Below, piece by piece: positions 45,653 through 54,115 of a stretch of DNA of 58,260 nt. The stretch's first letter is position 1; every line of letters begins with the position of its first letter. Source of the stretch: Planctomycetota bacterium. Lineage in GTDB: Bacteria > Planctomycetota > Phycisphaerae > WQYP01. The notes under the pieces are model-generated. The model was not told the origin of the DNA. It saw only the letters and a program-made list of their open reading frames with translations, and did not search any database. The stretch covers positions 1 through 58,260 of the forward strand of contig JAKBAC010000004.1 in assembly GCA_021809365.1 (NCBI GenBank), in the 5' to 3' direction. The translations under genes and the position numbers were made by a program.

Positions 45653-47023
45653 ATGATTTCGTCTGATGTGGCCGCGTACCGTTGTGATGATGCATCCTGC
45701 ACTGCCGATGGGTTGAATTATCTCATGACGCCTTCGGGACGGAATCTGCTGCGCGCGGTGGAATTATCCGGTGCGCATGGCGGGCGTCTATCCGTATCTG
45801 AAATTGCGGCCCTGCGGCGTAACTATCCGGCGCCGGCGGTGGCATGCGCTATTGCGGTATCCCTTAGCCGCAACAAGGCCCAGGTGGGAAAATTTGCCTC
45901 AGGTCCTATTGTGGCCCATGATCTTTGGGCGGTTCCCGAAGCCTTGGAACAGGCTACATCGTGGCGCGTGGCCATGTATAAAGCCAATAAAATCGCCGCC
46001 CTTGCCTGTCCGCGCTTAATTCTGGATATTTGTTGCGGCTTGGGCGGAGATATGCTGGCGCTGGCGAATATCGCTCCAACGCTGGGCATTGACATCAGCC
46101 CCGTGCGCGCTTGGATGGCAAGGAAAAATGCGGATCAATTTAAGGCGAAATTTCCCGTCCTGGTTATTCAGGCCGATATGGCCCAACTTCCGATGCTTCC
46201 ATCGAACGATGTTTTTTTCCATCTGGATCCCTCCCGTCGATCCGGTGGAAAACGCCGTGCCGATTTTTCTGCCATGCACCCCGGTCCGGATATTATCCTC
46301 CCGTTTATGCGACATTTTCCTGACGGGGCCATCAAGTTAAGTCCGGCCGTCGATTTTGCCAGCCTGCCGCCGGGCCACCTGGAATTAATCAGTGAGGATG
46401 CCGTGGTCGTGCAGGCTTTATTGTGGACAGGAAAGGTCGGCTCAATGCTTGGTCTCAGGCAGCGCACCGCGACAGTGATTGGCGGTTCAAAAATCTGGTC
46501 ATTTTGCGAATTCGCCTCAGATGTCGCCACGCAGCGGCAAATTGCCCTTGCGCCTGAACATTGGCTTTATGAGGTTGACGGTGCTGTTACCCGTGCGGGT
46601 CTTGCGGCCCCCCTGGCATCCCAACTCAATCTAAAATTATTAAGCCCCGACGGCGGCTATCTTACCGGTGAACATTATCTGGATCATCCGGCACTTACCG
46701 CATTTGAAGTATATTGCGCCATGCCATATTCAGAATCACAAATTGTACGCTGGATTAAGAACACCGCGGCAACCAGCGATTTGACTCTTCCGGCTCTGAC
46801 AATCAAAACGCGCGGCGGGCTTGGATTGGACACGGATAATATTCAACAGCGCCTCTCCAAATATGGCGGCCATGGATGGACGGTGTTGATCTACCGCGGC
46901 GGATCTGGCAAAATCGGTGTGATCGCCCGCCGAAGAGCATCTCCCCCGTCCGACGATCATGATCCTGCCGCCGTAGTGGAATTGGGCGTAATGAGAAAGC
47001 AAAGAGACGAAAATACCCGGTAG
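45653..47023 (+). CDS. THUMP-like domain class I SAM-dependent methyltransferase
   Basis: A 456-residue protein. The central Rossmann domain has ILDICCGLGGDMLALA (SAM motif I, about 122-137) and GIDISPVRAWMA (motif II), then FFHLDPSRRSGGKR (DPxRR motif, about 189-202). The C-terminal region (AMPYSESQIVRWIK, ALTIKTRGGLGLD) matches the THUMP-like domain found in a bacterial methyltransferase family of unknown, probably RNA, substrate. The N-terminal helical part is family-typical (LMTPSGRNLLRAVEL). It follows arsR on the same strand. Confidence 0.85.
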   Translation: MISSDVAAYRCDDASCTADGLNYLMTPSGRNLLRAVELSGAHGGRLSVSEIAALRRNYPAPAVACAIAVSLSRNKAQVGKFASGPIVAHDLWAVPEALEQATSWRVAMYKANKIAALACPRLILDICCGLGGDMLALANIAPTLGIDISPVRAWMARKNADQFKAKFPVLVIQADMAQLPMLPSNDVFFHLDPSRRSGGKRRADFSAMHPGPDIILPFMRHFPDGAIKLSPAVDFASLPPGHLELISEDAVVVQALLWTGKVGSMLGLRQRTATVIGGSKIWSFCEFASDVATQRQIALAPEHWLYEVDGAVTRAGLAAPLASQLNLKLLSPDGGYLTGEHYLDHPALTAFEVYCAMPYSESQIVRWIKNTAATSDLTLPALTIKTRGGLGLDTDNIQQRLSKYGGHGWTVLIYRGGSGKIGVIARRRASPPSDDHDPAAVVELGVMRKQRDENTR

Positions 47024-47191
47024 AAACAGCAAAGATCTGACGGAATTGGATCGCCGCAATGAATGTTAGCCGGTGGGTTTATCCTGGCAAGCATAGCGCC
47101 ACGCCCCGTGATCGCGCTGGAAAAGGGTGAAATTACGGCGTAATTCCTTTGTTGGATTCTGGCCGACATGGCCGTCAACGCTGCCCGTTGG

Positions 47192-47219
47192 TAATTCGCG
47201 TACAATAATTCGCGTACAT
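47192..47219. repeat. Tandem 14-mer
   Basis: TAATTCGCGTACAA (47192-47205) is followed directly by TAATTCGCGTACAT (47206-47219) in the 250-nt convergent spacer, which otherwise shows nothing. Confidence 0.85.
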
Positions 47220-47274
47220 GGGTGGAAACAGGCACCGCTTTTGCGCACGGCGTTGTGGAAAGGCTACGGCATGT

Positions 47275-48303
47275 TTATGTGCGCTTGCGTCCGAGCACTT
47301 TACCATACAGCCATTTCTCCGCATTGCCATGATAGAGCTTGGCAAGCACCTCCACCGGGAGATTTAAGCCGTGCAACCGTGGAACGCCGCCCGCGGCATC
47401 CGGGTCATCAATCGGTGATTCGCCGTGGTAATCGGTTTCCCATTGCTTTTGATGCACCCAATAGCGGCTGGCGTAATGGTCGTAATTATATTTGTCACCC
47501 ACCACCAGGTCACTGCCAAATAGAATTCGATCCTGATTATGGATGAAAAATTCCCGCACCTTCTCCATGCTCTGTTCGGCAATGCCGCGAATGATCCACT
47601 TGGTCGCGCTGGAGTCAATGATGTAGTGGGGAAATCGATCCAGCCGCTGCTGCAATAGGTCCAAGTCCTCCACCGAGCCGCCAAGGTGCGCTCCCAAATG
47701 CACGCGGTCCGGATATTTTTCCAGCATCCGATCCAGCATGGCAAACTGCTGTTCATACGATTTGTGACCATCCTTGGGATCGTATTTTTTCCCCGGCCCG
47801 AACCAGGCCCTGGGGTCTCCCACATGCGTCATAAAATGATATCCCAGATCATACGCATGCCGCATAATGCGCTGCAGCTCCGGGTGATCCAGATTCATTC
47901 CCATGCGCTGCTGCGTCCCGGGCGCGTTGTGAATTTTTATCAGCCGGGATCCGTGGGCGTAAAAATCATCAATTCTCCGCAGCCATTCTTTAACAAAATC
48001 TTCTCCGGCGGCGAGGTTCTGCCATTTTGGAATGGCGATAAATTCAAAGCGACCGGGAAAAGCCCGGCGCAGGGCATCCACATCCTCCAGCGGAGCCATA
48101 GTCCATATATTCCCAATGCCATAATCATCCGCTGCGTGCAGAAATTCCCGCGTCAAAGCCGGTTCGCGGGTATGTGTATGCGCGTCGATAATTAACCCCG
48201 CGATTTTACGTTTGGGAATATCGTGGTAATCAATTCCCAAACGATTGTGCGGTGGTTTACCCGCCGAGGACAAGGTTTGATGCGTTACGGTATTCTCGAG
48301 CAT
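47275..48303 (-). CDS. Amidohydrolase family 2 protein
   Basis: TIM-barrel metal-dependent hydrolase of the amidohydrolase-2 (ACMSD-like) class, 342 residues. Metal-site motifs are IIDAHTHT (HxH after strand 1), MTHVGDP, HLGAHLGGS and LFGSDL. Members hydrolyse or decarboxylate varied substrates; nothing here fixes which. It starts 14 nt after the ispA stop, so the two are clearly co-transcribed, but a functional tie to isoprenoids is not established. The product is predicted cytoplasmic. Confidence 0.88.
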   Translation of the reverse strand: MLENTVTHQTLSSAGKPPHNRLGIDYHDIPKRKIAGLIIDAHTHTREPALTREFLHAADDYGIGNIWTMAPLEDVDALRRAFPGRFEFIAIPKWQNLAAGEDFVKEWLRRIDDFYAHGSRLIKIHNAPGTQQRMGMNLDHPELQRIMRHAYDLGYHFMTHVGDPRAWFGPGKKYDPKDGHKSYEQQFAMLDRMLEKYPDRVHLGAHLGGSVEDLDLLQQRLDRFPHYIIDSSATKWIIRGIAEQSMEKVREFFIHNQDRILFGSDLVVGDKYNYDHYASRYWVHQKQWETDYHGESPIDDPDAAGGVPRLHGLNLPVEVLAKLYHGNAEKWLYGKVLGRKRT

Positions 48304-48317
48304 AATGGGATCCCATC

Positions 48318-49241
48318 TTAATGATCGCGGCGGGCCAATTCAACGACCAGTTGCGCTAACGGCTCGGCCGCGGGCCCCAGCCGCGCCGCCATGGTCTGGG
48401 CGATTTCCTGTTGTCGCGCCAGGTGTACCCGTGATTCTTCAACACCCAGTAGTGACGGATAGGTCAGTTTTCCAATCGCCGCGTCCTTGCCTGTCTTTTT
48501 CCCGAGGGTTTCAGCCGTGGATGTCGTGTCCAGCAGATCATCAACAATTTGAAACGCCAACCCAATCGCCCGGCCCAGCGCATCCACGATTTGTAAATCC
48601 GTTTCTGAAGCACCGCCGGATAATGCTCCCATGCGGCATGCCGCGTTAATTAAGGCACCGGTCTTCATCCGATGAATGCGCTGCAGATGCTCCAAGTTGC
48701 CCGATACGCCCCTGGAGCTATCTTTCGGATAACAGGTATCCAATGCCTGTCCGCCAATCATTCCCGCCGCACCTGTTGCAATACCCAATTCCTTCACCAG
48801 CCGCACGGCCAAAGTCGCATCCAATACGCGCGTTGCCAGCAGTTCAAAGGCCATGGTATTCATCGCATCGCCTGCCAGAATCGCCACCGCGTCACCGTAA
48901 ATTTTGTGATTGGTGGGTCGGCCGCGCCGCAGATCATCATTGTCCATCGCGGGCAGATCGTCATGCACCAGCGAAAAGCAGTGAATCAGTTCCAACGCAC
49001 CCGCCGCGGGTAAGGCGAGCGCCTCATCGCCTCCAACCGCCCGGCACGACAGCAGCGCCAATGCGGGCCGGATACGCTTTCCCGGCCCAAAGAGGCTGTA
49101 TGAAATCGACTCCATAAGCAAAGGCGGCGCGTCATGAATATCTCCCAGCCATTGCCGAAGAAATTCATCTGTGCGCATGGCCGCCGCTTTTACCCTGTCC
49201 ATGATATTGTGCGCGACTGCAACCGACACTGATGCGGTCAT
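48318..49241 (-). CDS. ispA: Farnesyl diphosphate synthase (polyprenyl synthetase)
   Basis: Trans-prenyltransferase condensing IPP with DMAPP and GPP. First aspartate-rich motif DDLPAMD (Asp94-Asp100) within LVHDDLPAMDNDDLRRGRPT, second motif FQIVDDLLD (about 231-239), and GKRIRP for diphosphate binding. The two-residue insertion in the first motif and an aromatic residue (Phe89) five positions before it are the features of bacterial type II FPP synthases, so a C15 product is expected. AAGGAGG lies 6 nt before ATG 49241, an ideal ribosome site. Followed by the amidohydrolase gene; divergent from imuA. Confidence 0.93.
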   Translation of the reverse strand: MTASVSVAVAHNIMDRVKAAAMRTDEFLRQWLGDIHDAPPLLMESISYSLFGPGKRIRPALALLSCRAVGGDEALALPAAGALELIHCFSLVHDDLPAMDNDDLRRGRPTNHKIYGDAVAILAGDAMNTMAFELLATRVLDATLAVRLVKELGIATGAAGMIGGQALDTCYPKDSSRGVSGNLEHLQRIHRMKTGALINAACRMGALSGGASETDLQIVDALGRAIGLAFQIVDDLLDTTSTAETLGKKTGKDAAIGKLTYPSLLGVEESRVHLARQQEIAQTMAARLGPAAEPLAQLVVELARRDH

Positions 49242-49437
49242 TGATGCCTCCTTAAATATTCCGCAGAGGAATTATACCGCACCACCCCGGCTTTCGCATT
49301 GCAACGCATAGCTCCTAGAACATGTATAAATTTTCTGAGCCGTCCGTTTCCAGAATGTTTCAAACAAACGTTCCAAAACAGGTTTGACGATATACCTTAC
49401 AAAATACTAACATATAAAAGCGGTACTGGAGAATAAC

Positions 49438-50283
49438 ATGGATGGAAAACTGACTTTCGCGGATTTGGTTCAGAAGTCCGCGCGGCTTATCCAACGGATG
49501 GAGCCGCCGGAGCCAACCTCGCGAAATTCCTCATCATCCGCCGCTTATGCCGCCGGATGCGCGATCGCCTCATTGCCGGAATTGTCCGTTGGAATTCATG
49601 AATGGTTTTATGGAGATATTGTGGAACCGAACCGCTTACAATCCGGATCGAAGCTGAAACCCAGGCAAGAATCTGGGCGGAAGGGAGAAAATGGGCGATG
49701 GTGGCCTCCAGCGTTGACGCTTATGACATGGATGGCCGGTACGATATTACGCCACTGTGAACGGAAATATCTTTTCTGGATCGGCGGCGCACAGTTTCAA
49801 CCCTCCATCCAACTGCTGGGGGCTGTTTTGCCCGGCCACCGTTTGATTGAACGCTGCATTTTTATTGATCCGCCAAATAAGTCCGATCGTATATGGGCCA
49901 TCGACCAGACCCTGCGATCCGGTGCCGCCGGGGTGGTCATTGCGGATGCCGCCGGTGCTGATATGGCCGCAAGCCGACGGTGGCAACTGGCGGCGGAGGC
50001 GGGTGGCGTGTGCGGGTTGTTGGCACGCCCGCCATGGGAAATACATGAACAATGCCTGGCCATTACCCGTTGGCTGGTGGAGCCTGTCCCAACCATCACC
50101 GCCGATCCACAATGGCGTGTGCGGTTGCTGCGCTGCAAGCCACCGATGCCTTCTGCGGTCGCGGGTATCGGCTGGATCGCGCAATGGTGTTATGCCGCAT
50201 CCACCGGACAGGGGGAGATGAAAGTGTTTCTGGACGCATCGCGTGAATCCTTGATTTCATCATTGATTTCACCTCTCGTATGA
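49438..50283 (+). CDS. ImuA-like protein
   Basis: A 281-residue RecA-like protein matching the ImuA family by eye: SVGIHEWFYGD (family GxxHEWF), KYLFWIGG, LGAVLPGHRLIERCIFIDPP, DRIWAIDQTLRSGAAGVVIAD, ASRRWQLAAEAGGVCGLLARPP and WRVRLLRCK. ImuA normally belongs to the SOS-induced imuA-imuB-dnaE2 translesion cassette; here the following gene is a DUF2721 protein, so the cassette is absent or split. No classic P-loop is seen, as is usual for ImuA. GGAG lies 6 nt before ATG 49438. No clear LexA palindrome was found upstream. Confidence 0.72.
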   Translation: MDGKLTFADLVQKSARLIQRMEPPEPTSRNSSSSAAYAAGCAIASLPELSVGIHEWFYGDIVEPNRLQSGSKLKPRQESGRKGENGRWWPPALTLMTWMAGTILRHCERKYLFWIGGAQFQPSIQLLGAVLPGHRLIERCIFIDPPNKSDRIWAIDQTLRSGAAGVVIADAAGADMAASRRWQLAAEAGGVCGLLARPPWEIHEQCLAITRWLVEPVPTITADPQWRVRLLRCKPPMPSAVAGIGWIAQWCYAASTGQGEMKVFLDASRESLISSLISPLV

Positions 50284-50311
50284 AACGGCGAAATCGGATA
50301 CCATCATCATT

Positions 50312-50863
50312 ATGGAAAACAATACGGAACATCTTATTGCTCTGATTCTTGCGCCGGTGATGCTGATTTCAGCCTGCGGACTTCTGTGCCTCACCTTTTA
50401 TAACCGCCTGGCGATTCTGACCGCGCGCATCCGCAGCTTTAATGCCGAACGCCTTGACCTTATGGAAAGGCTCCATCATGATCGCCACGTTTCGCCGCCC
50501 GCCACAGAACACGCACTTCCGCTGCGCGCCCGGCAGAAGGGGCTGGAAGAACAGACACACGCCATTTTGCAGCGGGCGCGATTAATTCGCCGCACTCTGG
50601 TGGGACTGGTGTCCTGTATCATCGGCATGTTGCTGTGCTCTCTGACGCTGGGCCTTGGGCTGATTATTCCACATTTGGATTTTCTGGCACTGGCTTTTTT
50701 TATCATGGGATTGATTGTCATGCTGGCGGGAATGATCACAGCTCTGCTTGAACTTCAGTTAAGTCTCAAGCCAGTATCGCTGGAGCAGGATTTTTTTCAG
50801 CATATCGACTCCCATTCCGCCGCGGCTCCACCATCCCCGATCTTTGAAAACTCCAATCCGTAA
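50312..50863 (+). CDS. DUF2721 membrane protein
   Basis: A 183-residue protein with an N-terminal membrane segment (ALILAPVMLISACGLLCLTF, about 10-29), a charged cytoplasmic stretch with NRLAILTARIRSFNAER, and two further membrane segments (about 100-120 and 125-150). The order and the APVxLISxxGLL motif are typical of DUF2721, a family of unknown function. It lies 28 nt after imuA and may be co-transcribed. No catalytic motif is visible. Confidence 0.85.
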   Translation: MENNTEHLIALILAPVMLISACGLLCLTFYNRLAILTARIRSFNAERLDLMERLHHDRHVSPPATEHALPLRARQKGLEEQTHAILQRARLIRRTLVGLVSCIIGMLLCSLTLGLGLIIPHLDFLALAFFIMGLIVMLAGMITALLELQLSLKPVSLEQDFFQHIDSHSAAAPPSPIFENSNP

Positions 50864-50891
50864 TCGAGGAATCCGTGTCGCGCACATGACG

Positions 50892-50919
50892 TTGACACCA
50901 ATCCGCCATCAGATATAAC
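50892..50919 (+). promoter_or_regulatory. Promoter of the nucleoside/glycoside operon
   Basis: Perfect -35 TTGACA (50892-50897) and -10 TATAAC (50914-50919) spaced by 16 nt. Predicted leader about 77 nt. No clear operator palindrome was noticed. Confidence 0.6.
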
Positions 50920-51002
50920 TATCCTCACTTGGGCGTGTACGGAATGCGATTTTCCACCATCTTTAGATCATGCTCAACGGTTTCTGTCGCGCAGGAGACA
51001 CA

Positions 51003-52040
51003 ATGACAGACGGCAATTTCGCGGGCGTATCAAGGAGAGACCTGTTGAAAACCGCGGGAGTCGTTCTTGGCGCATCGGCTGCCATTGCGATGGATAATTC
51101 GCCGATGTCGCGCGCCGCGTCGGCGGGGACTTTGCCGCCGCAAGGAGGTAAGGTGAAGATATTACTGGATACGGACATCGGATCGGACATTGACGATGCG
51201 ATTGCGTTGACGTACCTGCTGTCCCAGCCGCGCTGTGATCTCCTGGGTATAACAACTGTAACCGGCAAACCGATTGTGCGGGCGATGATCGCTGATGCAA
51301 TTTGCCGGAATGCCGACCGCACGATTCCCATTTATCCTGGATTGGAAAATCCACTGATTATTCCGCAGCGGCAAACAGACGTGCCGCAGGCGGTGGCGCT
51401 GAAAAAATGGCCGCATCGCACCGAGTTTCCGGCGAATCAGGCCATTGAGTTTATGCGACGAACGATTCGAGCGAATCCACACGAGATTGTGCTGCTGGGT
51501 ATAGGTGCGTTAACCAACGTGGCGGCGCTGTTCACCATGGATCCGGAAATTCCGCCTTTGTTAAAAGGTCTGGTTATCATGGGGGGCAACTTTACGCCCA
51601 TACGGTTAAGTCCGGCTGTTCCCATTCCCGTGGAATGGAACATCGGCAACGATCCTCATGCGGCTGATATCGTGTTCAATGCCAAAGTTCCGATTCAGCA
51701 CTCCATCGGTTTGGACGTAACCAGCCGCGTCACTATGCCGGAGGCTGAGGCGCAAAAACTATTCGACAATTCATGGTGGCATCCGGTGCTTGATTTTGGG
51801 GCGGCCTGGTTTCAATCTCCCGCAACGAATTTGTATTTTCATGATCCCATGGCTGCTACCACTATTTTTAATCACAACATCTGCCGATTTGAGAGTGGTG
51901 CTGTGGATGTGGAATTGGTGAGCCAACGTTTGCGTGGCTTTACCTTCTGGAATCCGGCAAAAAGCGATCCGCGGCAATGGGTGGCGATGCGTGTCAACCA
52001 GAGGGCGTTTTTCGACGAACTTTTTGCGTATAAACATTAA
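51003..52040 (+). CDS. Tat-exported inosine-uridine-type nucleoside hydrolase
   Basis: N-ribosyl hydrolase releasing a free base and ribose from nucleosides. The metal/ribose site LLDTDIGSDIDDA is at 54-66, LLGIGALTNVA is the second signature, and EWNIGNDPHAA (family EFNxxxDPxAA) is conserved. The N-terminus is a twin-arginine signal: SRRDLLKTAGVVLGASAAIA (Arg11-Arg12). ATG 51003 is set by AGGAG 5 nt upstream. Length 345. First gene of an operon with a GRP sugar permease and ribokinase, suggesting nucleoside scavenging outside the cytoplasm. Confidence 0.93.
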   Translation: MTDGNFAGVSRRDLLKTAGVVLGASAAIAMDNSPMSRAASAGTLPPQGGKVKILLDTDIGSDIDDAIALTYLLSQPRCDLLGITTVTGKPIVRAMIADAICRNADRTIPIYPGLENPLIIPQRQTDVPQAVALKKWPHRTEFPANQAIEFMRRTIRANPHEIVLLGIGALTNVAALFTMDPEIPPLLKGLVIMGGNFTPIRLSPAVPIPVEWNIGNDPHAADIVFNAKVPIQHSIGLDVTSRVTMPEAEAQKLFDNSWWHPVLDFGAAWFQSPATNLYFHDPMAATTIFNHNICRFESGAVDVELVSQRLRGFTFWNPAKSDPRQWVAMRVNQRAFFDELFAYKH

Positions 52041-52120
52041 CTACATGATGCGGTATTTTGTGGGAAACAGTGAGTGTTAACCACACTGCGAATGCTTTAG
52101 CTTACCGGAAGGACGACAAA

Positions 52121-53134
52121 ATGGTGATCGTTGGATCGTATCCGATCGCTGTGGCGATGTGCGTTGTTACCATGCTGTGCTGGGGTTCATGGGCCAACAC
52201 GCAAAAGCTTTCCAGTAATAAGCAGTGGAAGTTTCAGCTTTTTTATTGGGATTACGCCATTGGCGTATTTCTGCTTTCCCTCATCCTGGCCTTTACCATG
52301 GGAAGCATTGGCACGGGTGGACGCGGGTTTCTGGCTGATCTGCATCAGGCGGATGTTAAATGGATGGAATCGGCGTTTTTGGGCGGGGTCATGTTCAATC
52401 TCTCCAACATTTTACTGGTGGCGGCCATTGACATTGCGGGGCTGGCGGTGGCATTTCCAGTTGGGGTTGGACTGGCGCTGTGTCTTGGTGTCATTACAAC
52501 CTTTCTGGCAACCAGACAGGGTAATGTCCCGATGCTGGGGATGGGCGTGCTGGGCATTATGATAGCAATTATCCTCGACGCGCTGGCATATAAGAAACTG
52601 ACGTCCACCGGCAAAAAAACACCGGTTAAAGGCATCGTCATATCCATCGCCGCCGGATTGCTCATGGGATGGTTCTACAGCTTCGTGGCACAATCCATGG
52701 GCAAGATTAATCCACAAACACATGCTCTTCAGGCGGGTAAACTCAGCCCTTACACCGCCATCGTTCTGTTTTCGGCCGGCGTCCTGATATCCAATTTTTT
52801 CTGGAATAGTCTGATGATGATCAAGCCGCTATCAGGTCCGCCAGTCGCATTCGGCGATTACTTCACCAAGGGCAATGTCCGCCTTCATTCCATCGGTATT
52901 CTCGGCGGGATGATCTGGAACCTTGGCATGAGTTTCAGCATCATTGCCTCCACCGCGGCCGGCCCGGCTCTGGCGTATGGCCTCGGACAGGGAGCCACCA
53001 TGGTTGGGGCATTTTGGGGAGTGTTCGTCTGGAAGGAATTCAGGGGTGCGCCGACGGGAACCAATAAGTTTCTTGGCGCAATGTTTTTCTTTTATCTCCT
53101 TGGTTTGGGAATTTTGATCGCATCGAAATCCTAA
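52121..53134 (+). CDS. GRP-family sugar (ribose/glucose) permease
   Basis: A 337-residue, ten-segment membrane protein of the glucose/ribose porter (DMT superfamily) family. LCWGSWANTQKL after the first membrane segment and FQLFYWDYAIGV match the GRP/RbsU-type family. It sits between a nucleoside hydrolase and ribokinase, so ribose uptake is the best guess. ATG 52121 is chosen because GGAAGGA lies 7 nt upstream; the frame is open to 52058. 80 nt after the hydrolase gene, 11 nt before ribokinase. Confidence 0.9.
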   Translation: MVIVGSYPIAVAMCVVTMLCWGSWANTQKLSSNKQWKFQLFYWDYAIGVFLLSLILAFTMGSIGTGGRGFLADLHQADVKWMESAFLGGVMFNLSNILLVAAIDIAGLAVAFPVGVGLALCLGVITTFLATRQGNVPMLGMGVLGIMIAIILDALAYKKLTSTGKKTPVKGIVISIAAGLLMGWFYSFVAQSMGKINPQTHALQAGKLSPYTAIVLFSAGVLISNFFWNSLMMIKPLSGPPVAFGDYFTKGNVRLHSIGILGGMIWNLGMSFSIIASTAAGPALAYGLGQGATMVGAFWGVFVWKEFRGAPTGTNKFLGAMFFFYLLGLGILIASKS

Positions 53135-53145
53135 GGACAAATAAA

Positions 53146-54063
53146 ATGAAATTAAAGCATATTGTTGTGGTCGGCAGTTCCAATACCGACATGATCATCA
53201 AGCTGGACCGGATTCCCCGTCCCGGAGAAACACTTCTGGGCGGTGAATTTATTACCGCCGCCGGCGGAAAAGGCGCGAATCAGGCGGTTGGTGCGGCAAG
53301 AGCTGGTGGTGACGTAACCTTGATTGCGCGCGTGGGCCGGGACATCTTCGGCCAACAGGCTGTGCAGGGCTTTATTCGTGAGGGGATCAGAACAGATTAC
53401 ATCGTTCGCGATACCACCAGTCCTTCCGGAGTAGCATTGATATTTGTGTCAAGGAAAGGTGAAAACAGCATCGCCGTTGCTTCCGGGGCCAATGCCAGAC
53501 TTTCACCGACCGATGTTCGAAAGGCCGCCAAGGTACTGGCCTCAGCCGGGATGGTGGTAATGCAATTGGAAACCCCACTGGATACGGTACAAGCCGCTGC
53601 CGCTATGGCGGCACGCGCCGGCGTACCTGTGATTCTCAATCCCGCACCCGCCCGCGCCCTGCCGGGCAAACTGCTGCGGAATATTTCCATCATTACTCCC
53701 AATGAAACGGAGGCCGAGATGCTCACGGGTATCAAAGTGGACAATGATATCGCCGCCGCCAGAGCCGCCGATAAACTGCTTGCGCGGGGAGTTAAGACCG
53801 TGATTATTACGTTGGGATCCCGCGGTGCCTTTGTCACGGGTCGGGAAGGAGTTGGCCTGGTCTCCGGGTTTAACGTAAAAGCCGTGGACACTACCGCCGC
53901 CGGCGATATTTTTAATGGCGCACTGGCGGTAGCGCTGGTCGAAGGGAAAACGATGGATCAGGCGGTTCGCTTCGCAAATGCGGCGGCGGCAATTTCAGTG
54001 ACTCGTTTGGGAGCGCAAATTTCCGCCCCAACCCGCAAGGAAATTGAGCGGATGCGGAAATAG
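53146..54063 (+). CDS. rbsK: Ribokinase
   Basis: PfkB-family kinase phosphorylating D-ribose to ribose-5-phosphate. N-terminal VVVGSSNTDMIIKL with the substrate GGKGANQAVGAAR motif (about 42-54) and C-terminal VDTTAAGDIFNGAL with catalytic Asp254. The NPAP and TPNETEAE motifs are also as in RbsK. 305 residues, normal length. TAAGGA lies about 8 nt before the ATG. Third gene of the operon; it follows the permease by 11 nt. Confidence 0.95.
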   Translation: MKLKHIVVVGSSNTDMIIKLDRIPRPGETLLGGEFITAAGGKGANQAVGAARAGGDVTLIARVGRDIFGQQAVQGFIREGIRTDYIVRDTTSPSGVALIFVSRKGENSIAVASGANARLSPTDVRKAAKVLASAGMVVMQLETPLDTVQAAAAMAARAGVPVILNPAPARALPGKLLRNISIITPNETEAEMLTGIKVDNDIAAARAADKLLARGVKTVIITLGSRGAFVTGREGVGLVSGFNVKAVDTTAAGDIFNGALAVALVEGKTMDQAVRFANAAAAISVTRLGAQISAPTRKEIERMRK

Positions 54064-54115
54064 GTAAACGTTCAACAGTATATACAGCGGTGCGGTTTAT
54101 TAGGAAAGGTATTGC

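Noticed and set aside
49300..49437. Possible LexA box upstream of imuA
   Set aside because: GAACATGT and AAACGTTCC are present, but neither GAAC-N4-GTTC, GTTC-N7-GTTC nor CTGT-N8-ACAG is complete.
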